Of a stretch of 15,451 bases of DNA, positions 7,601-13,486 are shown piece by piece (positions within the stretch are counted from its first letter, which is position 1; each line of letters starts with the position of its first letter). This DNA is from Methanothrix sp. (GTDB lineage Archaea > Halobacteriota > Methanosarcinia > Methanotrichales > Methanotrichaceae), in assembly GCA_003162615.1 (NCBI GenBank), contig PMNG01000100.1, forward strand, positions 9,106 to 24,556, written 5' to 3'. The position numbers and the translations under genes were made by a program. The notes below the pieces were generated by a model. That model had not been told where the DNA came from. It saw nothing but the letters and a program-made list of their open reading frames with translations, and made no database searches.

Positions 7601-9056
7601 AACATCTCAGATGAACAACGGCCAGAACATAGTGTACTTTCAACATCACGGCGCGGAGAATGCCTGGCAGCTCTCCTACTGGTCGATGATGGACAATTCT
7701 CTGGATGAGGCCCAGGTAAAGCAGCTCACTCTATCACCTCAGACGACGACGACAGAAGCCTGCATAACCGCGCGCCTGAAGGGGTTCACCATAAACATCA
7801 GCGGAACGCAGATGTACGTGCCCATGAGACTGGACGATTCCATAGCCCTGGCATTCATAAGGGCCGGAGCAGTAAACTACATTGGTCCATCCTCATTATC
7901 CTGGATCTTCCTTTCAGAAGATCAATCCAAGAGGTTCTATCAGGCACTAGCCTATGAGAACGCCACAGTAGGGCAAGCTCAAGTCAAAGCCAACAACCTA
8001 TACCGCATGAAGCTCGACGGCGCAGGCAACATCAAGGATATAAACGCTTACGACGAGCAATTGCCAAATTGGGACACCTCCATTCAGGGAATATTCAACG
8101 AAACGTCCAACATGAACGTGATAATCGGTGACCCTGCGTTCAGGCCGACACTGCCAAGTACACCGCCTCTGCCTTATGCAACACATGTGACGGCTTCTAA
8201 CCAGTCTAATCAAAGCATCGGGAATAAAACAAATATTCAGACATCCACTGTACAGGCATCGATTAAGCCTACCTCCGATGGTGCTACCAACTGGGTTTAT
8301 TGGGTCGAGACCGAGACCACTGACGGCAAGCTCCAGCTAAACGCACCTCCGGCGCTCATTGGAGAGGTCCTTCTCCCCAAGGATGCTGAGGAGATAGTGG
8401 TAAAGGAGAACGGCCAGGCCGTCTGGCACGATGAGGAGATTCTCGGATTGAATAAGCGAGTATCTTGGCCAGTCGTTAGGCCCAGGCTTAATGAGACCAG
8501 GACTTTCTCGGTCGAGTACAGGGTCGTACCCGGCCAGGTCCAGTTCATAAATGTCACTCCAGGATGGAATGCAGTTTCTCTCTACCTGAAACCAAAGGAT
8601 TCATCGCTCTCCAAATACCTAGAGGATAAGCCATATCGGGGAGTCTTTGTTCCGTCAGGCGAAGACTGGACGTTCAACATGAAAGACTCCAGTGCAAAGA
8701 ACCTCAGCAACATAGAGCCGGGCAGGGGCTATCTTATAGACAGCTCTGGCAACTTCACCATCGAGGTCCACGGAAAGTCGGTGGAGTTCCCCTATCGTCT
8801 GGCTCTCAACAAGGGTTGGAACATGATAGGGGTTCCTTTCAATGGGAGCATCGGCATAAATAATGTAACAGTGAGCGCCGAACACAAGAGGTACAGCTAT
8901 TCTCAAGCTGTAGATAAGGGAATAATTTCCGCCTTCTTGTGGAGCTATGACGGCACGGAATGGAGCTATCTAGCCGAGAACGATACCTTAGTTCCGGGAA
9001 AAGCTTACATGATCGAGGCAACCAGCGATTGCAAATTGGAGTTCAGCGGTGCCTGA
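4674..9056 (+). CDS. giant exported multidomain protein: GH-like barrel plus gingipain-like (C25) peptidase
   Basis: 1460 residues from a GTG overlapping the previous stop by four bases. Signal peptide at residues 1-19 (LLIVFLMAALLVASSEA). Residues 32-120 resemble a CWB2 module (AVLVSADDWHGPVAATPLA, RPLLILPK, ITAIIVHG). Residues 195-395 look like a hypothetical glycoside-hydrolase TIM barrel: YFCPVNPDVRDGLYN, VDGVVLYNFGF, a CxCxxC at Cys236/238/241 and AGAAGLAYEYN. A second CWB2-like module lies at 425-540. Residues 562-700 are DUF11-like (LNITLTNANTDVAKDVQLVD). Residues 800-1160 match peptidase C25: YLTVVGDPGSLPY, YSEVAVGRI, His992 in FQHHGAENAW and Cys1030 in TTEACITAR, the clan CD dyad 38 residues apart. 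Residues 1297-1367 and 1381-1459 form a tandem GWN repeat. About 32 N-x-S/T sequons are present. No transmembrane anchor is seen at the C-terminus. It is probably a surface or secreted glycoprotein acting on protein or glycan polymers; the substrates are unknown. Confidence 0.85.
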   Translation: MKLLIVFLMAALLVASSEAQLERGVKGSVEDAVLVSADDWHGPVAATPLAIWSNDNGTVKRPLLILPKEVSSGNRLGWVEQTDLDRYGAVAVLRTLEAGNITAIIVHGSGDLAKSLVETAHKDGIKAYITATLELPDNSNLKTDDIMHLTQTSNVTSAAQSAFLGEIGLSAPSQNESNVDPKRLQKQSDQENGSYFCPVNPDVRDGLYNNIEKLIEDYKVDGVVLYNFGFQDENYCFCDFCKEKFYKDTGIDLTKIYSSSYNLERWKQWKQEQVLDVVREAKNITTDLGPVKLGVAIGNPFDRSQGYNYADISKIADFTVISPVTAADVKLASGMTDRPVYVRLSDDYVEYTLSAQNVEGAVKYIEDVTSAGAAGLAYEYNVVYTPLWSELEPPSNSAKWLLEQLGGRTLGLGNVSWKCDSNIKANNPYELAEKISERWKSSPGAVIVGDNYTLGLKASTLASYLNWPVLFTGKDLPRETGSALKNLGAKEVVIEGEISGNARSNLSQMNLSLIDDSGDLLLREMKARGFSPNSVVLTNSHDLSLLPPIPKPEFKRAKVGDILVDIDINPAKIPAERAGEIVRLNITLTNANTDVAKDVQLVDLFPSGKLLRWPKASIGEVNITDPYTGEESKPLNAFMDGSLLFWNLDKLEPDKTASLAMEVEILYPMDAGWVQRLDSGVSVTYSDLEQNVTAERKDDWPITNITYPSTMPVGVANVSWNVEKDSSFTALNIYTPEGRVGSKMITDTAPGKRYHAHLPLLEAGIWKFNIESGDGYAHKTENYTIDVMSDVPQLNVTAFPHTKVPRLSMVAPIAAASRQGILVDVAKDPQEVEPLKEERLLKDAVEKMKISPQYLTVVGDPGSLPYISTGLKQNLTDLISYDVYRDYQLKMDDENYSEVAVGRIVALSVYDASQLLARTMAYDRLTGQWKNKALVIYSPPLDFPESPTGISIAGYLNDAGETVKNLRWEEATSQEVTSQMNNGQNIVYFQHHGAENAWQLSYWSMMDNSLDEAQVKQLTLSPQTTTTEACITARLKGFTINISGTQMYVPMRLDDSIALAFIRAGAVNYIGPSSLSWIFLSEDQSKRFYQALAYENATVGQAQVKANNLYRMKLDGAGNIKDINAYDEQLPNWDTSIQGIFNETSNMNVIIGDPAFRPTLPSTPPLPYATHVTASNQSNQSIGNKTNIQTSTVQASIKPTSDGATNWVYWVETETTDGKLQLNAPPALIGEVLLPKDAEEIVVKENGQAVWHDEEILGLNKRVSWPVVRPRLNETRTFSVEYRVVPGQVQFINVTPGWNAVSLYLKPKDSSLSKYLEDKPYRGVFVPSGEDWTFNMKDSSAKNLSNIEPGRGYLIDSSGNFTIEVHGKSVEFPYRLALNKGWNMIGVPFNGSIGINNVTVSAEHKRYSYSQAVDKGIISAFLWSYDGTEWSYLAENDTLVPGKAYMIEATSDCKLEFSGA

Positions 9057-9087
9057 GGCGGCCCGCCTCATTTTTTTTGGGGGGGGG
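9054..9087 (+). terminator. hairpin + T8 terminator followed by G9
   Basis: A perfect inverted repeat, TGAGGCGG (9054-9061) and CCGCCTCA (9063-9070), includes the stop codon of the exoprotein gene and is followed directly by eight T (9071-9078) and nine G (9079-9087). The hairpin plus T-tract is a strong terminator by either bacterial or archaeal rules. It lies between two convergent genes; the minus-strand side has no T-run, so it should act on the plus strand only. Confidence 0.8.
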
Positions 9088-9112
9088 CATTTCTCAGGCT
9101 GTTCTGCCCTTA

Positions 9113-10036
9113 TTATTCTTTCTTTTGCCTTTTTGTTCTGTGAAGTTCCTGCAATATCTCTCGGTTGAGGGATGCCATGACGTCTCCCAGAATTCCTATC
9201 ACGAAGAGCTGGAAGCCCACGATGATCAGAATGGCGGTCAGGATGGTCAGAGGAATGTGATTTATGCGCCCGTTGACCCAGTCCATGAGTACATATAGGC
9301 CAATCAGAAATCCGGCAGCGCCGAAGAAAGAGCCAATCAGCCCGAAGTAGAAAATGGGATTCTGGGTCTTTGCCATCCTGTAGATTGTAAGGATTATCTT
9401 AAGCCCATCCCGAAAGGGGTTCAGCTTGGTCTTGGTCCCTTTCGGCCTGGGACGGTAGGTTATTGGCAGCTCTGCAATGCGTAGGCCTTTCTTGACGCTT
9501 TCGATGGTCATCTCTGACTCGATCTCGAAGCCGGGCATGTTGAGGTCCAGGGATCGCACTGCTTCGGTGGTAAAAGCCCGGTAACCGGATAGGATGTCGG
9601 CCAGGCGAACACCGTAGATGATTCCGAAGAAATGGTTGATGATCCTGTTACCGAACATGTTCAGACGCTTGAGAGACCCACCCTCCGGGTTACCGAACCT
9701 GTTTCCTATAACGTGATCCGCTCTTCCATTCAGAACCGGATTGAGGAGCTGGTTTACCTCGGAAGGTAGATATGTTCCATCCCCGTCTATTAGCACAACG
9801 TAGTCTTCATCGATCAGGTCGAATGCCTCTTTCAAGGCCCGACCTTTCCCGGTTCCGCTCTGCACTTCAACCCTTATCCCTGTAAGTCTCGCCTTCTCCA
9901 CGGTACCATCGGTGCTGTGGCCGTCTATGACCAGGATCTTCTCAAATCCAAGGGCCTGGAAGTCTTTTATTACCGACTCGATGGACTCCTCTTCGTTGAG
10001 GGTTGGGATCAGAATGCACACATCTTCGTAGCTCAA
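9113..10036 (-). CDS. aglJ: AglJ-like S-layer glycoprotein N-glycosyltransferase (GT2)
   Basis: 307 residues from a TTG start. The N-terminal GT-A domain (about 1-230) has the GT2 signature CILIPTLNEEESI, ILVIDGHSTDGT, VQSGTGKGRALKEAF, the metal/nucleotide-binding IDGDGTYLP (Asp-x-Asp), GRADHVIGNRF, and LADILSGYRAF. This series is close to haloarchaeal AglJ, the enzyme that adds the first hexose to dolichol phosphate in S-layer N-glycan assembly. Two membrane helices follow at about 228-252 (FYFGLIGSFFGAAGFLIGLY) and 262-290 (IPLTILTAILIIVGFQLFVIG), with a basic cytoplasmic tail (HRTKRQKKE). The related dolichol-phosphate mannosyltransferases are the alternative. The gene lies 105 bases after the phosphohexomutase, with its own TATA candidate. 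It is convergent with the sequon-rich exoprotein operon, whose products are plausible glycan acceptors. Confidence 0.85.
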   Translation of the reverse strand: MSYEDVCILIPTLNEEESIESVIKDFQALGFEKILVIDGHSTDGTVEKARLTGIRVEVQSGTGKGRALKEAFDLIDEDYVVLIDGDGTYLPSEVNQLLNPVLNGRADHVIGNRFGNPEGGSLKRLNMFGNRIINHFFGIIYGVRLADILSGYRAFTTEAVRSLDLNMPGFEIESEMTIESVKKGLRIAELPITYRPRPKGTKTKLNPFRDGLKIILTIYRMAKTQNPIFYFGLIGSFFGAAGFLIGLYVLMDWVNGRINHIPLTILTAILIIVGFQLFVIGILGDVMASLNREILQELHRTKRQKKE

Positions 10037-10093
10037 TGCCGCTCAGCTCTGCACAATGGATTGTGGATAATTGATAGAAGATGGATTCTGATG

Positions 10094-10105
10094 CGATAAA
10101 TAAGT
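10094..10105 (-). promoter_or_regulatory. candidate TATA box for aglJ
   Basis: Read on the minus strand this is CTTATTTATCGC, a fair archaeal TATA box. Initiation about 26 bases downstream would fall near 10072, giving a leader of about 36 bases to the TTG start at 10036. The upstream gene ends with a T-tract just before it, consistent with a separate transcript. Confidence 0.4.
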
Positions 10106-10116
10106 TCCTTAGACAC

Positions 10117-10122
10117 AAAAAA
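10117..10122 (-). terminator. T6 tract after the phosphohexomutase gene
   Basis: On the minus strand CTTTTTTG occurs about 20 bases after the phosphohexomutase stop codon. Short T-runs suffice for archaeal RNA polymerase termination; no strong hairpin precedes it, so read-through into aglJ is possible. Confidence 0.4.
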
Positions 10123-10141
10123 GATTGGCCTAACTTGCCCA

Positions 10142-11467
10142 TCAAAGGGCTGGGTTCTTAGCAGCCTGTCTTATGATCGTCTCAAACTTCTCCACCAGTT
10201 CCTTCAGGTCACCGCCCTCAGTCTCAACGTACAGCCGGATCAGCGGTTCGGTGTTGGATGGTCGGATCAGGACGCTGTAGCTATTCGTGGTTATCTTCAG
10301 GCCATCTGTGTTGTCAGGTTTCATTGAAGCTAACTTTTCTCCTAGGACCTTCATAACTGCTGCCGGATCAACTTTGTCCATTCTTATGCTCAACTGACGG
10401 TATGGGTAATCTGGTATCAGGTCTGCCAGTTCGGAGAGCTTCTGGCCTTCAGATATTATCTCTCCCAATGCTAGGCTCATGGCAAAGGGATCGTCGGAGT
10501 ACTGGAACTCTGGCAGGAAGAAGTGGCCGCTCCTCTCCACGCCCAGGACTGCACCAGAATTTTTAACGGTGTTCGCCACATAGACGTCTCCAACTCGTTC
10601 TCTCTGGACTTTTATACCCTCCGGGATCAACTCTCGCTCCAGAATCATTGAGCAGTCGAAGCCGGAGATAACAAGGTCGCCAGGGCTGTGCCTCCGGAGG
10701 GCCAGTATTATGGCTACCTTTTCTGGTGGCAATACTCGGCCTTTATCGTCGATGACTATGCCTCGGTCGGCATCGGGATCAAAGCCCACCCCGTAATCGG
10801 CTCCCTGCTCTACGACCGCTTTGCAAGCACCTTGAAGGGTTTCTTCCGTGGGACTGGGGCCTCTTCCGGGAAATCTGCCATCCATTTTACCGTTGATCAT
10901 GACAGGGTCGAAGCCGAGCTTTTCGTACAGGGGTCCGATGATGCAGGCAGAGCCGTTTCCTGCGTCCAGAACGACTCTAAGTTGGTGCCTCAATTCCAAC
11001 TTATCTCCAACGTACTCTGCATATCTTTCGACCGCGGCCGCAGGGTTATAATCAGCAACCTGGCTGCTGCCGGAGAGGAAATTGCCTTCTACGTAAAACT
11101 TCATCATTTCAGTTTCTCGATAAAGGAGACCGTAGCCGTCTTCGGTCCTAAAGCGGACACCGTTGTACTCCGGTGGATTGTGCGATGCTGAAATGTAGCC
11201 CGCTGCATTTCGAACGTTGGTCCAGGTTACATAGCTGAGGATGGATATGGGAATAATACCGTAGCTGTCCACGGAACAGCCTGTGGAGAGCACACCTTCC
11301 AAGAACGACTTCTGTAAAGAAGGGCCGGAGACGCGTGTGTCTCTTCCTGAGCAGATCCTTCCGTCGCCAATGTAAGATCCAAAAGCCTGGCCAACTCGTC
11401 TGACGTTCTCCTCTGTGAGTTCGTCACCGTAAACGCCTCTGACATCGTACGCTTTGAAGATGGTCAC
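10142..11467 (-). CDS. phosphohexomutase (phosphomannomutase / phosphoglucosamine mutase type)
   Basis: 441 residues from a GTG at 11467. A TTG at 11488 would add seven residues, but the TATA box centred near 11494 predicts transcription starting almost exactly at the GTG, and MTIFKAYDVRG is the typical family N-terminus. All four alpha-D-phosphohexomutase signatures are present: the phosphoserine loop SASHNPPEYNG (Ser95), the metal-binding loop FDPDADRG (Asp230/232/234), the sugar-specificity loop VERSGH (Glu311) and the phosphate loop RPSNTEP (402-408). It interconverts hexose (or glucosamine) 6- and 1-phosphates, supplying GDP-mannose or UDP-GlcNAc type precursors. The specificity (ManB, Pgm or GlmM) cannot be fixed from the loop alone, so no symbol is given. 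Its position before aglJ fits glycan supply. Length is normal and no defects are seen. Confidence 0.92.
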   Translation of the reverse strand: MTIFKAYDVRGVYGDELTEENVRRVGQAFGSYIGDGRICSGRDTRVSGPSLQKSFLEGVLSTGCSVDSYGIIPISILSYVTWTNVRNAAGYISASHNPPEYNGVRFRTEDGYGLLYRETEMMKFYVEGNFLSGSSQVADYNPAAAVERYAEYVGDKLELRHQLRVVLDAGNGSACIIGPLYEKLGFDPVMINGKMDGRFPGRGPSPTEETLQGACKAVVEQGADYGVGFDPDADRGIVIDDKGRVLPPEKVAIILALRRHSPGDLVISGFDCSMILERELIPEGIKVQRERVGDVYVANTVKNSGAVLGVERSGHFFLPEFQYSDDPFAMSLALGEIISEGQKLSELADLIPDYPYRQLSIRMDKVDPAAVMKVLGEKLASMKPDNTDGLKITTNSYSVLIRPSNTEPLIRLYVETEGGDLKELVEKFETIIRQAAKNPAL

Positions 11468-11490
11468 AGCTATCGAGTACTCCGACAAAG

Positions 11491-11500
11491 TATAAAATAG
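11491..11500 (-). promoter_or_regulatory. TATA box for leaderless phosphohexomutase transcript
   Basis: Minus-strand CTATTTTATA is an archaeal TATA box with purine-rich BRE-like sequence (GGAAAA) just upstream. The distance to the GTG at 11467 is about 27 bases, exactly where transcription should begin, so the message is probably leaderless. This decides the start against the TTG at 11488, which would lie upstream of the predicted transcription start. Confidence 0.6.
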
Positions 11501-11522
11501 TTTTCCGGAAAAAACCGGAAAA
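11501..11522. repeat. perfect 8-bp inverted repeat between alba and phosphohexomutase
   Basis: TTTTCCGG (11501-11508) and CCGGAAAA (11515-11522) are perfect inverted arms around an A6 loop (T6 on the minus strand). The repeat abuts the TATA/BRE of the phosphohexomutase promoter and begins 15 bases after the alba stop. It could be a terminator hairpin for alba, or an operator for the downstream gene; position fits both. Confidence 0.6.
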
Positions 11523-11536
11523 GCTGAACGATCTTT

Positions 11537-11815
11537 TCAGAGCTGGTTGGTGAGAGTTATCTCCATGGAGGATATGTTGATGCTCTTGCCCTGCTCATCA
11601 ACAACGCTCTCCGTTCCTATGGTGATGTCCTTGATCTTCAGGTTCGGCATGAACTTGTTCCTGGCGATCTCGGCAGTGTCAACCGCCCTGGAGATGGCAC
11701 GACCTCTGGCCTTCAATGTAACGTCTGGGACTTGTTTGTTGAACTGGGTCATCAATGCAAGAACATAGTTCATTACTGGCTTGGAGCCAATGAAAATCGT
11801 AGAGTTCTCGGTCAT
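11537..11815 (-). CDS. albA: Alba chromatin / nucleic-acid-binding protein
   Basis: 92 residues, the standard Alba length. The ATG is preceded by GGTAGGA about eight bases upstream. The family core is clear: STIFIGSKPVMNYVLALMTQF (Lys12 corresponds to the Lys acetylated in Sulfolobus Alba), VTLKARGRAISRAVDTAEIARNKF (DNA/RNA-binding surface), and the C-terminal strands IKDITIGTE and INISSMEITLTNQ. Alba is a dimeric, abundant archaeal protein binding double-stranded DNA and RNA. The gene starts 34 bases after rlmE and could be co-transcribed with it, though an abundant protein would normally need its own promoter; a weak TATA candidate (CATTAATAACC) overlaps the rlmE stop codon. Confidence 0.95.
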   Translation of the reverse strand: MTENSTIFIGSKPVMNYVLALMTQFNKQVPDVTLKARGRAISRAVDTAEIARNKFMPNLKIKDITIGTESVVDEQGKSINISSMEITLTNQL

Positions 11816-11849
11816 AATGTAATCCTACCATTTTATCCATGCTTGGTTA

Positions 11850-12620
11850 TTAATGCTTTCCATCGATCGGCTTTCCGAAAGCAAAGTTGTGCTTGACCGC
11901 TTCTATTTTGACTCGGATTTTTTCGCCCAACTTCGCACCCTTGACGAAGACCGCAAAACCATCTATCAGCGCTATTCCGTCCCCTGATCGGCCAAGGGAT
12001 TCGATCTGCAGTTCGTATACATCTCCCATCTTCACGGGGCCGCAAATAAGCTTTTTTCCTATGATGTAGGTCTCTGCGCTCTCCTTTCGGGACGCAGCCG
12101 GGGAATGAGCCTGGGACTTTTCGAACTCTCTCCTGACCTCGGCGAGATAATCCAGGAAAGTGTCCCCCTGAAAGACCTTGACCAGGAAGTTGCCACCAGG
12201 TTTTAGCACCATTCTAGCTACTCTCAGGGCGGACCTGGCCAGATCTATCGATCTGGAGTGATCCACGTCCCAGGCTCCGGAGAGGTTCGGCGCCGCGTCA
12301 CAAATAACAACATCAGCGTGATCACCTATAGCTCCTTTTATCAGATCCAGGGTTTCGTTCTCTGTTATGTCCGCCTTGAAGGTAAGTACTCCTGGAATAG
12401 GTGCGATCTTCTCCAGGTCAACTCCTACGACCGTTCCGCCCGACAGCTCCTTGGCCACCTGAAGCCAACCTCCCGGAGCGGCTCCGAGATCAACCACAGA
12501 GTCGCCTTTTCTGATGAGGTGGAACTTCTCGTTTATCTGGAGGAGCTTATAGGCCGAGCGCGCGCGGTAACCTTCCTTCTTCGCCAACCTGTAGTAGTGA
12601 TCCTTCTGGTTCCTGGCCAT
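11850..12620 (-). CDS. rlmE: RlmE/FtsJ 23S rRNA 2'-O-methyltransferase with TRAM domain
   Basis: 256 residues from the ATG at 12620. An in-frame ATG at 12635 exists, but the TATA element at 12645-12654 predicts transcription near 12623, just before the second ATG, and MARNQKDHYY matches archaeal homologues. The Rossmann methyltransferase domain carries the SAM-binding motif VVDLGAAPGGW (42-52), VVGVDL (64-69) and the catalytic K-D-K-E tetrad Lys25, Asp108 (CDAAPN), Lys148 (FLVKVF) and Glu183 (SAETY). It methylates the ribose of a uridine in the 23S A-loop (Um2552 in E. coli). Residues about 193-252 are a TRAM domain (GDVYELQIESLGRSGDGIA, GFAVFVKGAKLGEKIRVKI), an RNA-binding OB-fold addition known in euryarchaeal RlmE. 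It stands at the head of the rlmE-alba pair. Confidence 0.95.
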   Translation of the reverse strand: MARNQKDHYYRLAKKEGYRARSAYKLLQINEKFHLIRKGDSVVDLGAAPGGWLQVAKELSGGTVVGVDLEKIAPIPGVLTFKADITENETLDLIKGAIGDHADVVICDAAPNLSGAWDVDHSRSIDLARSALRVARMVLKPGGNFLVKVFQGDTFLDYLAEVRREFEKSQAHSPAASRKESAETYIIGKKLICGPVKMGDVYELQIESLGRSGDGIALIDGFAVFVKGAKLGEKIRVKIEAVKHNFAFGKPIDGKH

Positions 12621-12644
12621 CGATCGAAACACCATCGCGAGAAA

Positions 12645-12654
12645 AGATATATCT
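12645..12654. promoter_or_regulatory. palindromic TATA box in the rlmE / cyclophilin intergenic region
   Basis: AGATATATCT is a perfect 10-bp palindrome and a plausible TATA box in both directions. On the minus strand it places transcription start within a few bases of the rlmE ATG at 12620. On the plus strand it would start near 12676 and give a long leader; a second box (GGTTAAATC, 12712-12720) would give a nearly leaderless cyclophilin message. Confidence 0.5.
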
Positions 12655-12743
12655 TTGCATTCCTGGCTTTACAAGAGCGTTATCACGTATGGCAGTAGAA
12701 AGCAGGGCAAAGGTTAAATCACTCCGGGGGTTATTCTATCCTA

Positions 12744-13292
12744 ATGATGCGAAGGATATTATATTTATCTGCCAGTATCTTGATATTGGGGATCTTCACA
12801 GGTATCTGTATGGCAGAAAATACTACGGAGACAGGGACGACCAAAGTTTTGTTGAACACAAATATGGGGAACATCACCATTCAGCTTTACGACGACATGC
12901 CCATCACAGCGGGCAACTTCAAGACGCTGGTCGAGAAGGGGTTCTACGACGGGACTATCTTCCACAGGGTGATCGATGGGTTCATGATCCAGGGAGGAGA
13001 CCCCACTGGAACGGGAACCGGCGGTCCTGGCTACACCATAAAGGACGAGTTCACAGACCACAACAAGAACGATCGCGGAACGATTGCCATGGCGAACGCC
13101 GGACCGAACACGGGCGGAAGCCAGTTCTTCATCAATCTGGTTGACAACAACTACCTGGACAAGATGCACCCTGTCTTTGGGAAAGTTGTGGAAGGAATGA
13201 ACGTCGTTGACGCGATAGGAAGAATAAAGACCAACGCCGAGGATAGGCCGATGTCGGTGGTTAAGATAGTCACTGCCAAAGTGGTCTCTTAA
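12744..13292 (+). CDS. exported cyclophilin-type peptidyl-prolyl cis-trans isomerase
   Basis: 182 residues. Residues 1-24 form a signal peptide (MMRR, then ILYLSASILILGIFTGI, cleavage after CMA); the Cys22 context lacks a small residue before it, so it is not a typical lipobox. The cyclophilin domain (34-180) retains the catalytic core: IFHRVI with Arg75, MIQGGD with Gln83, AMANAG, and GSQFFI (Gln127, Phe128-129). The tryptophan that contacts cyclosporin in human CypA (W121) is Tyr137 in NYLDKMHPVFG, as in many prokaryotic cyclophilins, so weak drug binding is expected. It catalyses prolyl isomerisation outside the membrane, likely aiding folding of secreted proteins. A TATA-like GGTTAAATC about 27 bases upstream suggests a near-leaderless start; the GGGGG at 12726-12730 is too far to be a good ribosome site. 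A second ATG follows immediately at 12747. Confidence 0.93.
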   Translation: MMRRILYLSASILILGIFTGICMAENTTETGTTKVLLNTNMGNITIQLYDDMPITAGNFKTLVEKGFYDGTIFHRVIDGFMIQGGDPTGTGTGGPGYTIKDEFTDHNKNDRGTIAMANAGPNTGGSQFFINLVDNNYLDKMHPVFGKVVEGMNVVDAIGRIKTNAEDRPMSVVKIVTAKVVS

Positions 13293-13295
13293 ATC

Positions 13296-13303
13296 TTTTT
13301 TTT
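13296..13303 (+). terminator. T8 terminator after cyclophilin gene
   Basis: Eight consecutive T begin four bases after the stop codon. This is a typical archaeal intrinsic terminator without a required hairpin. Confidence 0.6.
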
Positions 13304-13456
13304 GCCCTGAAGAAGGTTTGCTCAGTTTAGGCTGGGATTTTGATGATAACTGCAACGAGGTTCTTTTCCATTAATTCTCGCGACTGCAATCTGGCTTCAT
13401 GTTAGTACGCAGATTAAGATCGCTCATCAGCTCGCTGATTTAAAAATCCCAAAACC

Positions 13457-13465
13457 GTATATATC
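13457..13465 (+). promoter_or_regulatory. TATA box for leaderless vapBC operon
   Basis: GTATATATC is a strong archaeal TATA box centred about 26 bases upstream of the vapB ATG at 13487. Transcription is therefore predicted to start at or next to the start codon; no Shine-Dalgarno precedes the ATG, consistent with a leaderless message. Confidence 0.65.
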
Positions 13466-13485
13466 TGTGCATACATACACAGATA
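13462..13485. promoter_or_regulatory. inverted-repeat operator of vapBC
   Basis: TATCTGTG (13462-13469) and CACAGATA (13478-13485) are perfect 8-bp inverted arms with an 8-base spacer. The left arm overlaps the TATA box and the right arm ends one base before the ATG, so a bound VapB or VapBC complex would block both TBP/TFB and RNA polymerase. Autorepression through such palindromes is the usual rule for vapBC operons. Confidence 0.7.
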
Positions 13486-13486
13486 C

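Noticed and set aside
10688..11191. 167-codon plus-strand open frame opposite the phosphohexomutase
   Set aside because: It lies fully over the metal- and serine-loop coding region of a well-conserved enzyme; no family resemblance.
12258..13144. 146- and 151-codon plus-strand open frames around the rlmE 5' end and cyclophilin
   Set aside because: Both are frame shadows: one opposite rlmE, the other an alternative frame of cyclophilin with basic/His-rich random composition.
12765..13355. 196-codon minus-strand open frame opposite the cyclophilin gene
   Set aside because: It mirrors the strongly conserved cyclophilin sequence, has no recognisable domain and is rich in His/Val runs typical of antisense shadows.
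13426..13439. ATCAG-CTCG-CTGAT hairpin upstream of vapB
   Set aside because: Only 5 bp with a 4-base loop and no T-tract; likely chance in this 194-base intergenic stretch.
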